Of a stretch of DNA of 64,000 nucleotides, positions 63,709 to 64,000 are shown piece after piece. The stretch spans positions 3,397,001-3,461,000 of the forward strand of contig NZ_CP083451.1 of assembly GCF_020080045.1 (NCBI RefSeq), in the 5' to 3' direction. The translations under genes and the position numbers were made by a program. The DNA comes from Comamonas odontotermitis (GTDB taxonomy: Bacteria; Pseudomonadota; Gammaproteobacteria; Burkholderiales; Burkholderiaceae_C). Position 1 is the first letter of the stretch. Each line of letters starts with the position of its first letter. The notes under the pieces are model-generated. The model was not told the DNA's origin and made no database searches. It saw nothing but the letters and a program-made list of their open reading frames with translations.

Positions 63709-64000
63709 ATGAACAAAACGCAACGACAGCAACTCATCGCCACTCTGAAGGCGCGCTTTGACGCCCATCCACAGCGGCACACCGGTATCACCTGGGCCAG
63801 CGTCGAAAGCCGCCTGGAAGCCGCGCCCGGTGCGCTCTCTTCGCTGCAGCAGATGGAGACCTCGGGCGGCGAGCCCGATGTGATCGGCGCAGGCGCCGCA
63901 GGCGGCAGCGTGCTGTTCTGCGACTGCGCCGCAGAAAGTCCCGCAGGCCGACGCAGCCTGTGCTTTGACGACGCGGCACTTGCCGCGCGCAAGGAAAACA
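63709..64000 (+). CDS. DUF4256 family protein, partial
   Basis: N-terminal 97 residues of a DUF4256 protein; the rest lies past the right edge. Seen: NKTQRQQLIATLKARFDAHP, RHTGITWASVESRLEA, LQQMETSGGEPDVIG, and FCDCAAESPAGRRSLCFDD, the usual order of this family (function unknown, often next to stress genes). Divergent from the ParB-like gene. Confidence 0.88.
   Translation, partial: MNKTQRQQLIATLKARFDAHPQRHTGITWASVESRLEAAPGALSSLQQMETSGGEPDVIGAGAAGGSVLFCDCAAESPAGRRSLCFDDAALAARKEN

Overview
The window looks like a chromosomal segment of a GC-rich betaproteobacterium of the family Comamonadaceae (Comamonas, Delftia or Acidovorax type). The evidence is the aerobic phenylacetate (paa) genes of betaproteobacterial type, the tig-clpP-clpX-lon block followed by a glycine tRNA array, an IPTL-CTERM surface protein, squalene (hpnCDE) genes, and many copies of a short palindromic repeat of the pattern ATAGCT-N4-GCGC. 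The genus is an inference. I see no prophage, insertion sequence, integron, plasmid replicon or CRISPR array.

1-14.5 kb: a 13-gene collinear block on the minus strand, probably read from one strong promoter at 12.68-12.71 kb with a TetR-type operator beside its -10 box. In order of transcription: paaG, paaI, paaK, a lipoprotein of the penicillin-acylase family, paaA, paaB, paaC, paaD, paaE, a TetR regulator, and the start of a LIV-type ABC transporter (binding protein, two permeases, the last cut by the window edge). paaN is divergent. Together they suggest release of an aryl acid from an amide at the cell surface, uptake, CoA activation, ring epoxidation and isomerisation.

14.6-32.1 kb: mostly single genes: DyP peroxidase, YceH-like protein, GlxA-type regulator with an MFS exporter, two alpha/beta hydrolases, class II fumarase (fumC) close to a class I iron-sulfur fumarase, a TerB-like protein, a DUF938 methyltransferase, an HD hydrolase, a PsiF protein, YebC, MurI and a YgjP-type metallopeptidase.

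32.2-40.8 kb: four tRNA-Gly(GCC), one tRNA-Cys, tRNA-Leu(TAA) and tRNA-Leu(TAG) around the protein quality-control block lon, clpX, clpP, tig. An RND efflux pair (40.9-45.3 kb) follows, with a textbook promoter and a perfect palindromic operator but no regulator gene next to it.

45.4-54.6 kb: hpnC, separated from hpnD-hpnE by a Do-type periplasmic protease, an MFS transporter and a QseBC/PmrAB-like two-component pair. A structured element that ends in a terminator lies upstream of the two-component pair.

54.6-64 kb: HAD phosphatase, hemH, a GNAT acetyltransferase and a Lon-like protease (the last three overlapping start to stop), an IPTL-CTERM surface protein, a BON-domain lipoprotein gene broken at a run of seven G, a ParB-like protein, and the start of a DUF4256 gene.

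The least expected signals are the acylase inside the paa operon, the palindromic repeat that also sits in frame inside several proteins, the G7 frameshift, the orphan RND operator and the structured leader at 52 kb. All assignments rest on reading the sequence; no database search was run.
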